DNA from: Sodiomyces alkalinus F11
Lineage: Eukaryota; Ascomycota; Sordariomycetes; Glomerellales; Plectosphaerellaceae
Direction of reading: 5' to 3'
Assembly (NCBI RefSeq): GCF_003711515.1
Contig: NW_021167087.1
Span: 1,023,246 to 1,087,245 of the forward strand
DNA length: 64,000 nt
Within the stretch, counting starts at the first letter, position 1. Each line of letters begins with the position of its first letter. The notes under the pieces were generated by a model. The model saw only the letters and a list, made by a program, of their open reading frames with translations. It searched no databases and had not been told where the DNA came from. The position numbers were made by a program, and so were the translations under genes. This document shows positions 33,981 to 46,500 of this stretch, one piece after another.

Positions 33981-36109
33981 CACGGTAAAAAACCACGGGG
34001 CGTATTAATTCCCCCCCCCTTTTTACTGTAGCACCGAGCCACTCGATAATATCCCTTTTCCCCCCCCCTTTTACCGTAGCACCGAGCCACTTAATAATTC
34101 CCCCCCCTTTTTTCTTTCCCTTTTTCCCGTGGAGTATAAGGGGAGCTAGCCTCTCCTTACCGTAACCTTCCCTTTACCTATACTTCGCGGAGAATGTTTT
34201 CCTCCTAGCACGGCTCGCCATTATCCGATTAGCTAAATATACCGAGAATATCCGAGGCTAACGGCGTAGTAACCCTAAGAGGAAAAGCGTGGAATTAGTA
34301 TACGTGTAAGAGGCTATATATTCTAAGGCTTAGGGGGTATATCCTAGCCTTTATCGGATTTACCCGAGGCCTCTCGGTTATCCTCCTTATTAGAGGGAGA
34401 GCTTCCCCTTATTCTACTAGCCTTTATCGGGTTTACCCGAGGTTCCCTTAGCTTTCCTCCCTATACAAGGGAGGGCTTCCCTATAATAGACTCGCCTTTA
34501 ACCGTGACTGATAAGTTTACTAAGGCCCCCCGGCCTATCCACGGACTATAGTATATATACCGCCGTGTCTATCGTTTCCGATTAGGACCCTAAGCTCCCC
34601 CCTAAGCTCCTCGCGGACTTTAGGATAACGCCGTGGAAGGCCGTGGTATCCCCGGATAACTAAATAGTAGAGATCTTTACTCGCCTTAATACCGGCTAAG
34701 GATCCGAACGCGGACCCGTTCTTTAGGCGAATATCGTGGCTTACTATTAGTTCTTTACATCCGCCTATAATATACCGCTATATCGTCGCTCTATAGTATA
34801 GTTTACCGTTTCCCCTTAACGTATCTCCGTCGTTTTACGATATATACTCCTTTCCTTTTATTTACTTTACCCCTTTCCGTTCTTTTCCCTTTTTCCTTTC
34901 CTATTGTATTCTATTCCTCTTAGCGCTCGCTAAACGCTCCTTATCGCTACCTAGCGATTCGCTTCTTTTCTTCCCTTCTTTCCTTTCCGTCGTAAACACT
35001 ATCGCCGCTAAAGGACGCCCGTAGGACGTAGGGCTTATATCGCCCGGGGTAGATACTTAGGGATATTAGGTCGTGGACGTTAGGTCGTGGACTATTAGTA
35101 GTTTTATATTAGTCTACTATTAGAATGCTAGTTTATAGACTATCTATAGTTTTATATTAATCCACTATTAAAACGCTAGTTTATAGACTTATAGTTCTAC
35201 GGTAGTCCACTATTAGAACCGTTAGATTCGCGGACTATTAGTAGGATATAGACGGGCACTATACCATTACATAATTATAGGGGAGCCGTGTAAAAGGCGT
35301 TAAATAACCTTCGTAAAGCGTTAAAGAAATAAATGCCTAGATAACCGCGAATAGTAGTGGATACGCATTAAAGAAGACGGAGGCGCTAAAGGCCGCTATT
35401 CTAGGCGACGGCTAGATAACCCTGAATAGTAGTAGATAACCCGGAATAGTAGTAGATATCTAAAGAATACTACGGTAACCCGTAAAGCGGTTAGGAGGTA
35501 TAAAATAAGCCGTGTTACCCGGAGTATAAAGGAGGAAGGACTAAAAACACCGTAATATACTCGTGACTAGACTATCTAATCTCTTCGCTATAATTACTAT
35601 AGCGCTTTACGAGAACGTAAAATAATAACTAAACGCGCTCGTAAAGCCCTACTATCACCGCGTTACTATAACCCCCTAAGTTTTCGTATTATATCGTTTT
35701 CCTATAATTCACAATAGCTTCCTGAGTTTTAGTATTATATAATTTCCTTCCTAACGATTTATAGTAAACTCCCTTATAGCGTTAGATCGGTTTACTAACC
35801 GCCCGTATTATAGTAAGTTCCTGTAGTTACCACGTTACTATAACCCCCCGTAGTTTCCGCGTTATAATAAACCGTCTCGCCGTTCTCTTATAGTTATCTA
35901 GATCGTAGTAAGTTTACTAATAAACCACCGTAGCACGTATAGCGGTGATTTACTAATAGGTAAATAAGGCACCGTGATTCCCCACGGTTTTACGTAACTC
36001 CCTTTATTCCTATTAGCATTTATAACCACTAGCCGTATAACGCTCGGTAGATTAACCAGTAACGCGCTAAATTAGCCGGTATTATATTAACTAACCCTAG
36101 CTAGCTTTA

Positions 36110-37770
36110 GTTCACGGCTCTAGAGCTATCTAGTAACCAGAAATTAAAGGACGATATTTATAAGGACACCTTTAAGAACGTATTCCGCGGCCGCCGCCGC
36201 GGCACCGCCTTAAAGGTTAACGGTTACTTCCGCACCCTCTAGCTATATGGCGGAGAGGAATTAATCATCGACGGGCTTTTAGCCGTTAGCCGTAAGTTTA
36301 ATAAATAGTGATAGTATAACCCTGCTTAGATTAAGTAAATACGCGGCGAGGTTATATAACACGGGTATAATAGCCTGTATACCCGGGGCTTAGAGAGAAT
36401 TATCTATATACTTCTCGAGTACTCCTATATATCCTATACTATAATTAGGGAAACAGTATACGCTTTAGCACGCTAGTACCCTTAGCTATAGTGGCTACTC
36501 GCCGTAAACGCTAAGGTCACCGGTTAAACGCGGCCGGAGTAGACTTTCGATAAGCACCTTATTCTGCTTACCCCTAGCCATAACTCTGCCGGGTAGTTTA
36601 CTAATACTACCCCTTATATGCTAGCCCGCCGCCGATCCGCTTATATTACTATAGACGGTTCGCCTATACCCCTAAGTACTCGAACCCGTGTTACCTTCGC
36701 TAACGCCACGGACAATACCGGTATAAGTAGTAGCGCCTAGGCTGGCGCTAGCGAAGTCGCGACTATTAGCCCGCCGTAGCCTACCGGTAATATTATTAAA
36801 GCGGTCGACCTTACTACCGCGGATATACTAGCCTCCCTCTCGTATACTACCGTAACGCTTAACGGGGAACTCCTAGATAAGCTAAAGGAGTATATATTAG
36901 AATACTGTACTATCTTTAATAATATCGCGGCCTTTAACCGAGGCGATATCGATAGTCGTGAACTCCTCCGCCTTACCGTTATAGCCGCCGACGATACTAG
37001 CAGATAAGCTAGAGATATCTATCTATTCCTTATCCAGATACACTATAATAATAGGACGAACCCCTCGACTATATAAGAACTCGTGGATACTATAAATAAC
37101 GCTAGTGCTAGCTCTACCCGTGCTAAGCACTAAGCGGAAAATAACGGCGGAGTATTAGCGCCGAAGAGAACGGTAATATCGTCCGGCGAATTAAAGGTAT
37201 AGCAGGACCTAGCCCGTAATATCGCCCCTAAAGTCCTTAATAGTGACGCGGGAGTCTAATACTATAATCTTACGCCGTAGGGCGGATAAAGTATCTTACT
37301 CCTAGGATAGCGGGGCTACGCTATCGGAATACCGGCGGTAGCGGCTAGGTTCGCTAAAGACTAGATCGAGAACTATATCTCTAAGGACCCTACGTAGAGC
37401 GTGGCGGATTAGTAACTACTCGTTAAGCTATAACGCCTACGCGCCTTTATCTAGCTAGCACTAATAAAGGCTAGCGGTAACGACTTTACCCTTACGCGTC
37501 GTAAAAGGCTAGCCGATCGCCTAACGGATAATCGGGAACTAGCGGAAAATATCGTAAAGCACTACATAGTCCTTTACCGCCACTACGACTAATATAAGGA
37601 ACGCGGACTACTAATATCCTACGATATTACTATTACTAAGATTACCGAGTAGCGCGACGCGATATCGCTAGAGGATATTATAGGTATCTTCGGCGTCGAT
37701 ATAGGAGCGCTCGTTCTACTCTATATAACGCTAATAAACCTAGATAACGACTCCGATATAGTGGATATAA
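36110..37770 (+). pseudogene. Element A ORF: unknown protein, about 550 codons, killed by RIP
   Basis: One plus-strand frame runs from about 36110 to 37770 with no visible frameshift. It is interrupted only by TAA, TAG and TGA codons of the kind RIP makes from CAA, CAG, CGA and TGG. Recognisable pieces include LKDDIYKDTFKNVF, a Gly/Arg-rich RGRRRGTALK and GYFRTL with LYGGEELIIDGLL near the start. Central pieces are SAYITIDGSPIPLSTRTRVT and LLDKLKEYILEYCTIFNNI; near the end are GYAIGIPAVAARFAKD and TLTRRKRLADRLTDNRELA, before an acidic tail. I recognise no domain. A gag-like or DNA-binding role is possible but not shown. Element B encodes a diverged relative. Confidence 0.7.
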
Positions 37771-38118
37771 TAGACTAATAGTAGAACACGGAAAGGTCCC
37801 TATTAGTGTACCTCCGTAAGGATATAGCCGGAGAATTAGTTAATATTAGGATACGCAGTTTATTTTACTTCCTTTTATAGTTATCCCCTTTCCTTCTATT
37901 ATACTTAGCGTTATCCTATAGTATTAATAGCGGTCGCTATTAAGGCACCGTACCTCGCTAATATTAGGTAATTTTCTTTTATTCTCCCCCTTTCACGCCG
38001 CCTTAACGGGATACCTACTATAAGTCTATATTCTCCTACTATAAGTCTATATTCTAAGCGGAATATACTATACCGGCGTAAAGCCCGCGGGATATAGGGC
38101 TCTCCTGCCCCGGGTATA

Positions 38119-38557
38119 TAATACGCCCCACGGCGTACTATAGGAACCGCCCTTTATAGGGAGTATACCGTAGGAACCGCGTTTTACGGGGGTATACCGC
38201 GGATACTAGATACCACGGGGGTATACTATAAGAACCGCGTTTTACGGGGGTATACCGCGGATACTAGATACCACGGGGGTATACTATAAGAACCGTGTTC
38301 TACGGGGGTATACCGTAGAACCAATATACCACGGGGGTACCTAGTAGGAACTAGGTATTACTAGACCACGGTTAGGAAGCCGGAGTATCCCCGGGGTTTC
38401 CCCGTCGATATATTAGTTTAGGGCTTCGCCCCTTAGTTTAGTAAAGACATCTTTATTACACCCTATTTTCTATACCTAAAGGTCACCCCTCGAGAAAAGC
38501 CTGGCTTACAGGTTCTATAGTACTGGCTGGCCAGGGATTTACCGGTCAGGCATATCA
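38119..38557 (+). repeat. Element A LTR, right (three 58-bp units)
   Basis: 439 bp. It contains three tandem copies of a 58-bp unit beginning GAACCGCGTTTTACGGGGGT, against one in the left LTR; the excess is exactly 116 bp. It ends GGCATATCA. Confidence 0.88.
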
Positions 38558-39340
38558 CGCCCTGTATACAATACGTAAAGGGCATTTATTCGGGCAAATA
38601 AAACTCTTTAACTTATACGTCACTATAGATAGGCGCTCTAATCGTTACCGTAAATACTACGATAGTAACTATACTTATTCGTAAATATAAGTTCCTACCC
38701 CCTAGTTGCTAAAAGTTACGATCGAAGACGAAAGCGCCGGTTTAAATCGAAATAAGGAGTTTATACCCTGGGGTACTCTTACTAATAACTAATCCTTAGT
38801 TATTATAGTATAATCCCCTTAGTTAAAATATTAGTCGATACCGTCACGGTCTATAAGATAAGGCCTCTTTTAAGCAGTTCTTTAATAAAAAGGAGCTTGA
38901 ATACGTGGCGGGCCCCGGGGAGGAGGGCTTAACTAAGCCTAATTTCTCGGCTCGTTTCGAAAGTTTAGTGGAGGAGGTAGTAGCTTATCGCCTCGGCGAC
39001 TAACTCTAGTAATAGCAGTAATAGCAGAATATTACGCCGGCCGTGGTCTCCGCCGCCCCTTAGGGGGAAATTATTACTCCGGTGGTTAAGAATAGCGGTT
39101 CGGGTAGCGTTAAAGTTATCGCTCCGGTTACTCCTAATAGAGTGTAGTAATAGCTTCTATATTTGCCGGCTAGTAGTTTTCCGATTTTTGCTTTTAGGAT
39201 ATAGGAGTTAGCTTATAGCTTAGGCGTTAGGTTAGTACTATAGAGAGATACTAGTTTTGCTTTTACCCTAATCCTACTATACTGCCGGCGCGCGGTACGC
39301 CTCCGGCGCCTAATTCTTAACGTTAACTTCTCCGGTCCAC
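38558..39340. other. Copia 3' region between RNase H end and insertion A
   Basis: About 780 bp of the outer copia element. The pol frame on the minus strand ends near 39340. The plus strand has an open stretch near 38,890-39,000 (KKELEYVAGPGEEGLTKPNF), so this part may once have carried an antisense ORF. Function unknown. Confidence 0.5.
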
Positions 39341-41137
39341 CCCCTCTATGCACTTAATATATTAAGATATACGCGGAAGATCTCGAACTTTTATCGTGGG
39401 AGTGCCTTCGTTAATCCGTCTACCGGTACAAGGCTTATAGCTAAATAAACTACCCTAAAGGTCCCTTTACCGTGCTCCTATCGAACCTATAAGCGTTAAA
39501 TATCTATATATCTAATCCGGGTTTCGATCCTATAGCCGTCGTCCACTATAAGCCTAATTATTTAAGTGTTATCGTAATTAATATCCTAAGGGGATTTGTG
39601 GTCGAAGCGTATCTCTACGAATAGGCGCTTTAATCCTATCGTTTCCTTCGCGACTTACCCTAGAGCGAGTAGCTCTGCTTCGGTTATAGACGTAGTAACG
39701 GTTATTTACCTTATTACTTTCCACACCACTAAACCTCTAAACAGGCTAATAAGATAGCCTTAGGAAGATTATCGTGTATCGATATCATTAGTAAAAAAGG
39801 CGTCGCTCGCGATTACTATAGCCTATGAACTAGTGCTCGATCCGTACTAAATTAAGAGGTCCCTAGTTATATATAAGTAACGGATAGCTTAGTCCGCTGC
39901 CTTATAATACTCTGGGGAGGGGTTTCTAAGAAAGCGGGAAAGGATAGATACCGTAAAGACTACGTTAGGACGTATTATAACTGCTATATATAGTAATAAT
40001 CCGACCTTTTCCTAGTACAATTTAACCTCTTAAGCCGTGGCCTCGTCTTCTCTCTTCCGGTATTCTATAATAGGAACTAGTATCGCTAGGTATATATTAG
40101 TAGTATCTAAATTAAATCTAGCTATAATCTTCTCGATATATAAGTCGTGACTAAGCAGAACCTTACGCCGGGGGCGATCTCGCGTGATCTTAATCCCTAG
40201 GAACTATTCTACGTCACCTTTTTCTAATACTTCGAACCTCTTTTTAATACCGTTAATAATCCTAAGGGCGTTTATAGCCGTATTCTTATAAAATAAGACG
40301 AGGATATCGTCTATAAAGAAGATAATAAACGTGTCTTAAGCTACTATATGAAACAGGTATAGCTCTTCTTTACTAGCCTTTATCCCTAGATCCGATAACG
40401 TCGCTACGAAGGTCTAGAACTATAATCGAGGTAAATCTCGTAAGCCGTAGAGTGCTTTATTAAGCTCTAAGCACTTATCTAGCTACTTAAACCTATCTAG
40501 AAGCTCGTATATAACGGGCGTTCCTATTCTATTCCTCTCGGCGTTAACGAAGGCGTTAACGATATCCAGTTACTTAATCTCTAGGTTAAATTAAGCGGCT
40601 AAAGCTATAATAATACGAAAAGACCTTATAGCGAGCGTTACTACGTAGGTTCCCTTAATTGTTAAGCTTTCCTAGAGATCCCCTCGGATATATAGCCTTA
40701 CCTTATATCTCTTAAGATACCCGCCTTAGTCGAACTTAAAGGTAAATACCTATTTAAATGGAAAAGGCTTAGACTTCGCCGATACCCTATTAATTTCCCT
40801 CTACGTGTGTTTCTTAATTAGCTTATTAACCTCCTTTTACGCTGTTTCCTGAAACTAGTCGTGTATAGGGTAGTTATAAAGCTCTCTCTAATACTTTAGT
40901 ATAGCCTTTAGGTAGTCGTGATAGACCCTGCCGTTAAGTAAGGATTTTAGTGTCGAATTCTCCGTGACTTTTAAATAAGCTTTTATTTTTATATCGGCTA
41001 CTCCGAATATTACTAAGTAAAAGGATAGAAGCCCTTATACCTTATCGTCGCGCACTTCTTATTAATTAGACAGGAAGAACGTATACGTTAAGGGTATATT
41101 TAGCTTTACTATATACGTCTATGGATTAATCCGAATA
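39340..41137 (-). pseudogene. Copia reverse transcriptase and RNase H remnant
   Basis: Minus-strand reading, from 41.1 kb downward: ALYGLRDLPRL-type residues, then FFIDDILVLF (the YVDDI catalytic block, near 40.3 kb), FLGIKITRD near 40.2 kb, and a copia RNase H with SQGYLISLF-like and SITEAELLALG residues (39.75-39.66 kb). It ends with DGLTKALPR near 39.35 kb. This is the C-terminal half of copia pol, separated from integrase by insertion B. Many RIP stops. Confidence 0.87.
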
Positions 41138-41142
41138 GTCTT
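41138..41142. repeat. Target-site duplication GTCTT (left, element B)
   Basis: Identical to 55094-55098. Confidence 0.88.
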
Positions 41143-41504
41143 TGATACGCCCTAGATTCCACCGGGAATACTAGGGCGTACTACGGGGTACCCTAGCGGT
41201 ACCATAGATTATGCCATAGTACCCACGGGGTATACTATAGGCACCTTTAGGGTATACTATAGCTTCCTTAGGGTATGATTGGTGAATACCGGGGAATCCC
41301 CCGGGCTCCTATACGTAGAAGACGAGGATTCCACGGGGTTTCCCCGTGGATACTTAAGTCCCGGGGGCGCGCGCCCCCTTAGCTTAGAGAAGATATCTTT
41401 ATTACACCGTATTTTCTATACCTAAAGGTCACCTCTCGAGAAAAAGCCTGGCTTATAGGTTCTATAGTACTGGCTAGCCAGGGATTTACCGGTTAGGTAT
41501 ATTA
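41143..41504 (+). repeat. Element B LTR (left)
   Basis: 362 bp starting TGATACGCCCTAG. The first half differs from the element A LTR; the second half is clearly related to it. Confidence 0.88.
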
Positions 41505-41720
41505 AATAGTAGTAACTAAGCTTTTAGGTAAGGTTCGCGTACTACCGCCCGGCGCGGACTACGTATACTAAGACTAAATAGGCACGTGGTTTATTAGCGA
41601 ACGCTAGTATACTAGGCGTAGCCGCCCTCGAAGGCGCGAACTTTATATACTAAGACTAAATAGATATAAGGCGCGCTAGGCGAAGACGCCTCCCCTTTAA
41701 TAGGTCTAGGCATGGAGTAG

Positions 41721-42074
41721 TGTCAGGTGCCTGCAGCAGTGGTTATAAAGGGTCCCCAGTGTGAACCCACAGGGGTCTAGGCGTGGCCAGTCTAAGACCC
41801 CTTAAGGCATAAATAAAGCAGTTATCATATAGTAAATAGAATAGTCCCTCGAAGTAAATAAGGTAGCCCTCGAGGAAGTAAATAAGCAGTCCTCGAGGAG
41901 TAGCGGAACGTAGTCTTAAGGGGCGGAGGAGCCTCCCCTTTAGATAGGGAGGCCAGCGATTAATCTGATTCTTTGGCTATACCCACGTTTAGACCCTATT
42001 ATGATCCTATCGTGATTATACCTGGTTCCTTACTTAACCCTACCTTTTTACTCTTTACGACTACCTATTTAATA
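41721..42074 (+). repeat. Element D 5' LTR
   Basis: 354 bp starting TGTCAGGTGCC and ending TTTAATA (CA mutated). Only its last 152 bp (41923-42074) match the right end of the element. Confidence 0.75.
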
Positions 42075-42129
42075 TTTTAATCGCTTTACCCTTTAAGGGC
42101 GCGAAGACCGTTAAGGAGAGTTACTAAGA

Positions 42130-43560
42130 TATCTAACTATTATGAAATAAACGACCCTACCTTTGATTTCGACGAGGCTACTAGTTAGTTTAAGCGATAG
42201 CTCCGTGATAGCGAGACCGCCTTTATGGAGGGCGCCGAAAAGGGATATAACGGGAACACGCCGGGAACTAACACGGCTCTTATTTCTGCCACCGCACCGG
42301 CACCTATTTCTGCCCCTGCACCCGCCCCTGTTCCTATACCTACTACTGCTTCTATCGCTAGCACTACCTCTGCTACTGCCTCTGCCCCTATTATTATCCC
42401 CGTTCCTCCTATAGCCACGACGGGACCCGCGTATAACCCTAACCTGCCCCTGTATACGAACGTTAACCTAGCCACGCTAACGGAGGAATAACTAGATAAA
42501 CGCGTTAAATGGATAGAGGTATAGAACCACCGTAAGCGTAAGCTCGCGTACCTTACTAAGCTAAAGGCGGACACTACCGCCGCCACTACTACTACTACCG
42601 CCGCCGCTATTAATCCTAACCCGGCCGATATTACCTACCATTATATAGCAGAACCTCGGCATTATATTATCGTAACCCTATCGGGATCCTAGTATACTCA
42701 CGATATATCTATAACGTTATCTATACACGGATCCGCTATATAGACTAAGTTTAATTTCCCCCTGCTAAAATAGGATAGTATATCCTAGGCTAAGTATCGC
42801 ATGTTTATTTAGGAGATAAATTAACGGTTTAACCTAGACTCTTAGTCTTTTCCCACGGACACCGCGAAGAACTACTTCGTTATATCGTGTCTCCCCCACT
42901 ATCTAAAGGAACGCTAGTAGGCCGAGCTACGATATAAGTACAATAGTGACTCTAATAGAGTTAGCTAGGCCGCCCTATAAGCCTAGCTATCCCGCTAGGT
43001 TAACGATAACGACACCCGCCTACGGGAGGTAGCGGTATAGATCCAGAGCGAATCTATCTTATCCTAGAGAGAGGGCGAGTCCTACGCTAAGTTTATATAA
43101 CGGTGGGAAGCCCTGGAGTCGGAACTACCGGGCGAGCTCCTAGACTGGTGGAGGATTTAGATAATGCTAACGAGGGTACTCCCGCCTATTCGGGACTATA
43201 TAGTGTCTATAGGAGTTCCTAAGGATTACTAGGACCTAGCCCCGGCCTATCGTAGGGTCGAGGCCTTAACTATTACTAACGGACTAGCCGGCGCTCGGGC
43301 AGACTTCTAGTCCGCTGCCTAATAACGCCGCTACCACTCACGTGCCCCTCCTTATACCCCTGCTTCTGCCCCTGTTTCTACGTCTGCCCCTACGCCTATA
43401 CTAGCCTCTGCTCTTAGCTACCCTATACGCCCTAGGCCGTTATCGTACCTTAACTCTATTACTTACTATAATTATAACTGAAAGGGGCACTACGCTACTA
43501 CGTGCCCTAGCCCTCGGGCGTAGCGCTTAAGTATAAGTAATAGTAACCCGAATACCTAAC
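42130..43560 (+). pseudogene. Element D gag remnant
   Basis: The plus-strand frame includes the open stretch 42225-42491 (Ala/Pro-rich, PAPISAPAPAPVPIPTT), a capsid-like central part with RIP stops, and a zinc knuckle near 43.45-43.50 kb read as YYNYN-stop-KGHYATTCPSPRA, where the first two Cys codons have become Tyr. Confidence 0.75.
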
Positions 43561-43599
43561 CGGTATCTATATCTCGCCCCACGGTCGGCCGTGTTACCG

Positions 43600-46500
43600 G
43601 CGAGGTGCCCTAGGAACTATACCCGCCTCGGACTACCCCTACTACTATACTAGTAAAGGCACGCGTTTCCCTTCGCCGAGGTAGGGAATAGGTGTAGATA
43701 TCGGCCCTCCTTAACGGAGGCGCCGATATTAACGTTTTAGATCGGTCCCTCCTAGGACTTAGTTAGGTCCCCGAGGGGTCCCCGATCCCGGTATCCTGGA
43801 TTATAGAAGGATATACGAAGGCCACCACTTTTAGGTCCACCTATAGGATTATCGTCGCGATAGACTATTAGGGTCGAAAGAGGGTGTAACGCGCCGAGTT
43901 CTATATTATAAATCTTACGGGCGCGAAGATTATCCTAGGGAGGCCGTGGCTTATAGCCGTTAACCCTAATATTAATTAGCAGTATAGCACGTGGACTTAT
44001 CCCTTATCCTACGCGGAGCTTAGTATAGTTATATCCCTAAAAGAGCTACGTAGGGTAGTCAGATAAGCTAAGTCTATCCTTACTCTAACCTATCTAGGTT
44101 CCACGCGGAGCCTACGTATCGGCCACGTTAGCCTAGCCAGAAACCCTTTAATAGGATATAGAGATAAATTCTTAGAAGACGGGGCCCTCCTTAGTCTAGA
44201 CGGGGACCCCGCCGCCACCACGCTACCGGAATAGTATTAAGATTTCGCTAACGTCTTTAACGTCGAGAACGCCGGCCGCCTACCGACGCACTAGTAGTAG
44301 GACTACGCTATTAAGGTCGAGGAAGGGAAGAAGCCTCCCTACGGCCCTATTTACCCCCTTACCGTATAAGAGCTCGAGGTGCTACGCTAGTATCTATAGG
44401 ATACTATTACGAAAGAGTGGATCAGACTATCTACTAGTCCGGCCAGCGCCCTTATCCTATTTATCCCTAAGAAAGGTGGTAAGCTACGTTTATATATCGA
44501 CTATAGGGGATTAAATAAGGTGATAGTTAAGGACCGTACCCCCCTGCCCCTGATCCACGAAATCCTAGATCGGTTATTATTGGCGTAGTACTATACTAAG
44601 CTAGATCTTAAGGATATATACTATCGGCTCCGTATACGAGCTAGGGATAAGTGGAAGATAGCGTTTCGTATAAAATACGGCTACTACGAGTACCTTATTA
44701 TGCTATTCGGGCTAACTAACGCGCCCGTAAGTTTCTAACGGTATATTAACTAGGCGCTAACGGGTCTTGTCGACACTATCTATATGGTCTATCTGGATAA
44801 TATCCTTATCTATAGTAAAGACCTAGCCACCCACCGCGTGCACGTCCGCGAGGTTCTTATAAGGCTCAGGCAGTAGTCCCTATATACTAACCCTAATAAG
44901 TGCGAATTTAAGACTAGAGACGTGGAATTCCTCGGTTTTATCTATAGTCTAGATAGGGTGCGTATAGATCTATCCCGCGTTAAGGCTATCCGCGATTAGG
45001 AGCTCCCTAATAGTGTTAAGAAAATACAGGTCTTCCTAGGCTTTACGGGGTTTTATAGACGTTTTATTCGGAACTACTCTAAGGTCGCTGCCCCTCTTAT
45101 AGACTATCTTAAAGGAGGACCTACCGGTGGCCACGCAGGGATCCTTATACTTTCCTAGTAGGCCCGGGACGCGTTCGAAGAAATAAAGCTATTATTTTAG
45201 AAGGCACCGGTCCTACAACACTTTAACCCCGCCCTGCCTATACGTATCGAGCCCGACGCTTCTGCCTTTACTATTAGCGCTATTATTAGTTAACTCAAGG
45301 ATAGTCTATAGCGCCCTATAGTATTTATATCCCGTAAGCTGCGTAGAGCTAAGCTTAATTATAGTATACCCGATTCCGAGCTTATAGCTATTATCGAGTC
45401 TTTTTATATATAGCGGCACTATATCGCTTATAGTTAGAGCCCTATCGTGGTCCTAATAGACTATTTAAACCACCGTTATCTATTAGATAAGCCGAAGCTT
45501 AAGGGATAGCACGCACGGTGGCTTAAGGAGCTCGCCCCGTTTAATTTTAAGATTCGGCACCGCCTAGGGACGTTGAACCCTGCGGATAGGTTATTAAGCA
45601 AGCCCTAATATACGCCCTATAAGCGCGCCCTAGTTACTGGCCGGGCTAAGGCGGTAGAGTCTTTTTTAAAGCGTTTCGTGGTGGGGTATATAGGGAACTA
45701 GCGTGGTTTACGTACTACCCCCGGCTTTATTCCCGCTCCTCCTACCTTAGTAGTCGAGATATAAGCGGATGATCTTTTCTCTGTTCCCGCTCCTCCTACC
45801 TTATCGAAGGTGGTCGAGATATAAGCGGATAACCCTTTTCCCGCTTTAGAGCACTCATTAAGGCGTTATATTTTAGGCTATACCGGGAACCAGGGTGGTT
45901 CCCGTAGTGCCCCTGAGTCTGTTTTTCCCGCCCCTCGTACTATGGTGGTCGAGACGTAAGCGGATAATCTCTCTTCTATCTCCGCTCCTCCTATCCTGCC
46001 GGAAAGGGTAGTAAAGATATAAGCGGATAATCCTTCTTCTGTCTTAGAGTCCTTTTCGAGGCATTTTATATTAGGCTATACCGGGAACTAGCGTGGTTCC
46101 CGTGCTACCCTAGTTTCTATTCCCGCCCCTCCTATATTAGTGGTGGAGATATAAGCGGATTATTCTTTTTTAGAGCCCGGTTCGAGGCGTTTTATATTAG
46201 GCCTTATTAGGAACTAGTAGGGTTCCCGCACCGCCCCTAATCGTATTCCCGCTCCTAATTCCCCTACCTTATTAGAAGAGGTAGTAGAGGTGTAAGCGGA
46301 TAACCCTTTTTATATTAGATAGCGCGAGGCCCTCGGTGTTGATACTATATACGGATAATAGTCTCGGAGTGGTGGTATCCTTCGTTTTAAGAATCGCGTT
46401 TTTATGCTAGACTACTCTGGCCTCCGTTAGAAGGTCCTTTAGTGTTTCTATAATAGACCTAGTATAGGACACAATAGGGTTATAAGGACTATTAAGAGGA

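Larger units (their letters stand above)
32853..38557 (+). mobile_element. LTR element A, pol-less, encoding one unknown protein
   Basis: 5,705 bp with LTRs 32853-33175 (323 bp) and 38119-38557 (439 bp). The flanks are TGTCC and CGCCC, a target duplication that differs only by two C-to-T changes. No RT, integrase or protease motifs were found in any frame. The left 2.9 kb is non-coding with internal repeats; the right part holds a single plus-strand frame (36110-37770). Element B is the same family. Strand is taken from the ORF. Confidence 0.8.

Noticed and set aside
42225..42491. Short open Ala/Pro-rich ORF that looks like a gene in the AT-rich block
   Set aside because: It is a surviving open stretch of the gag frame of gypsy D and continues through RIP stops into the zinc knuckle.
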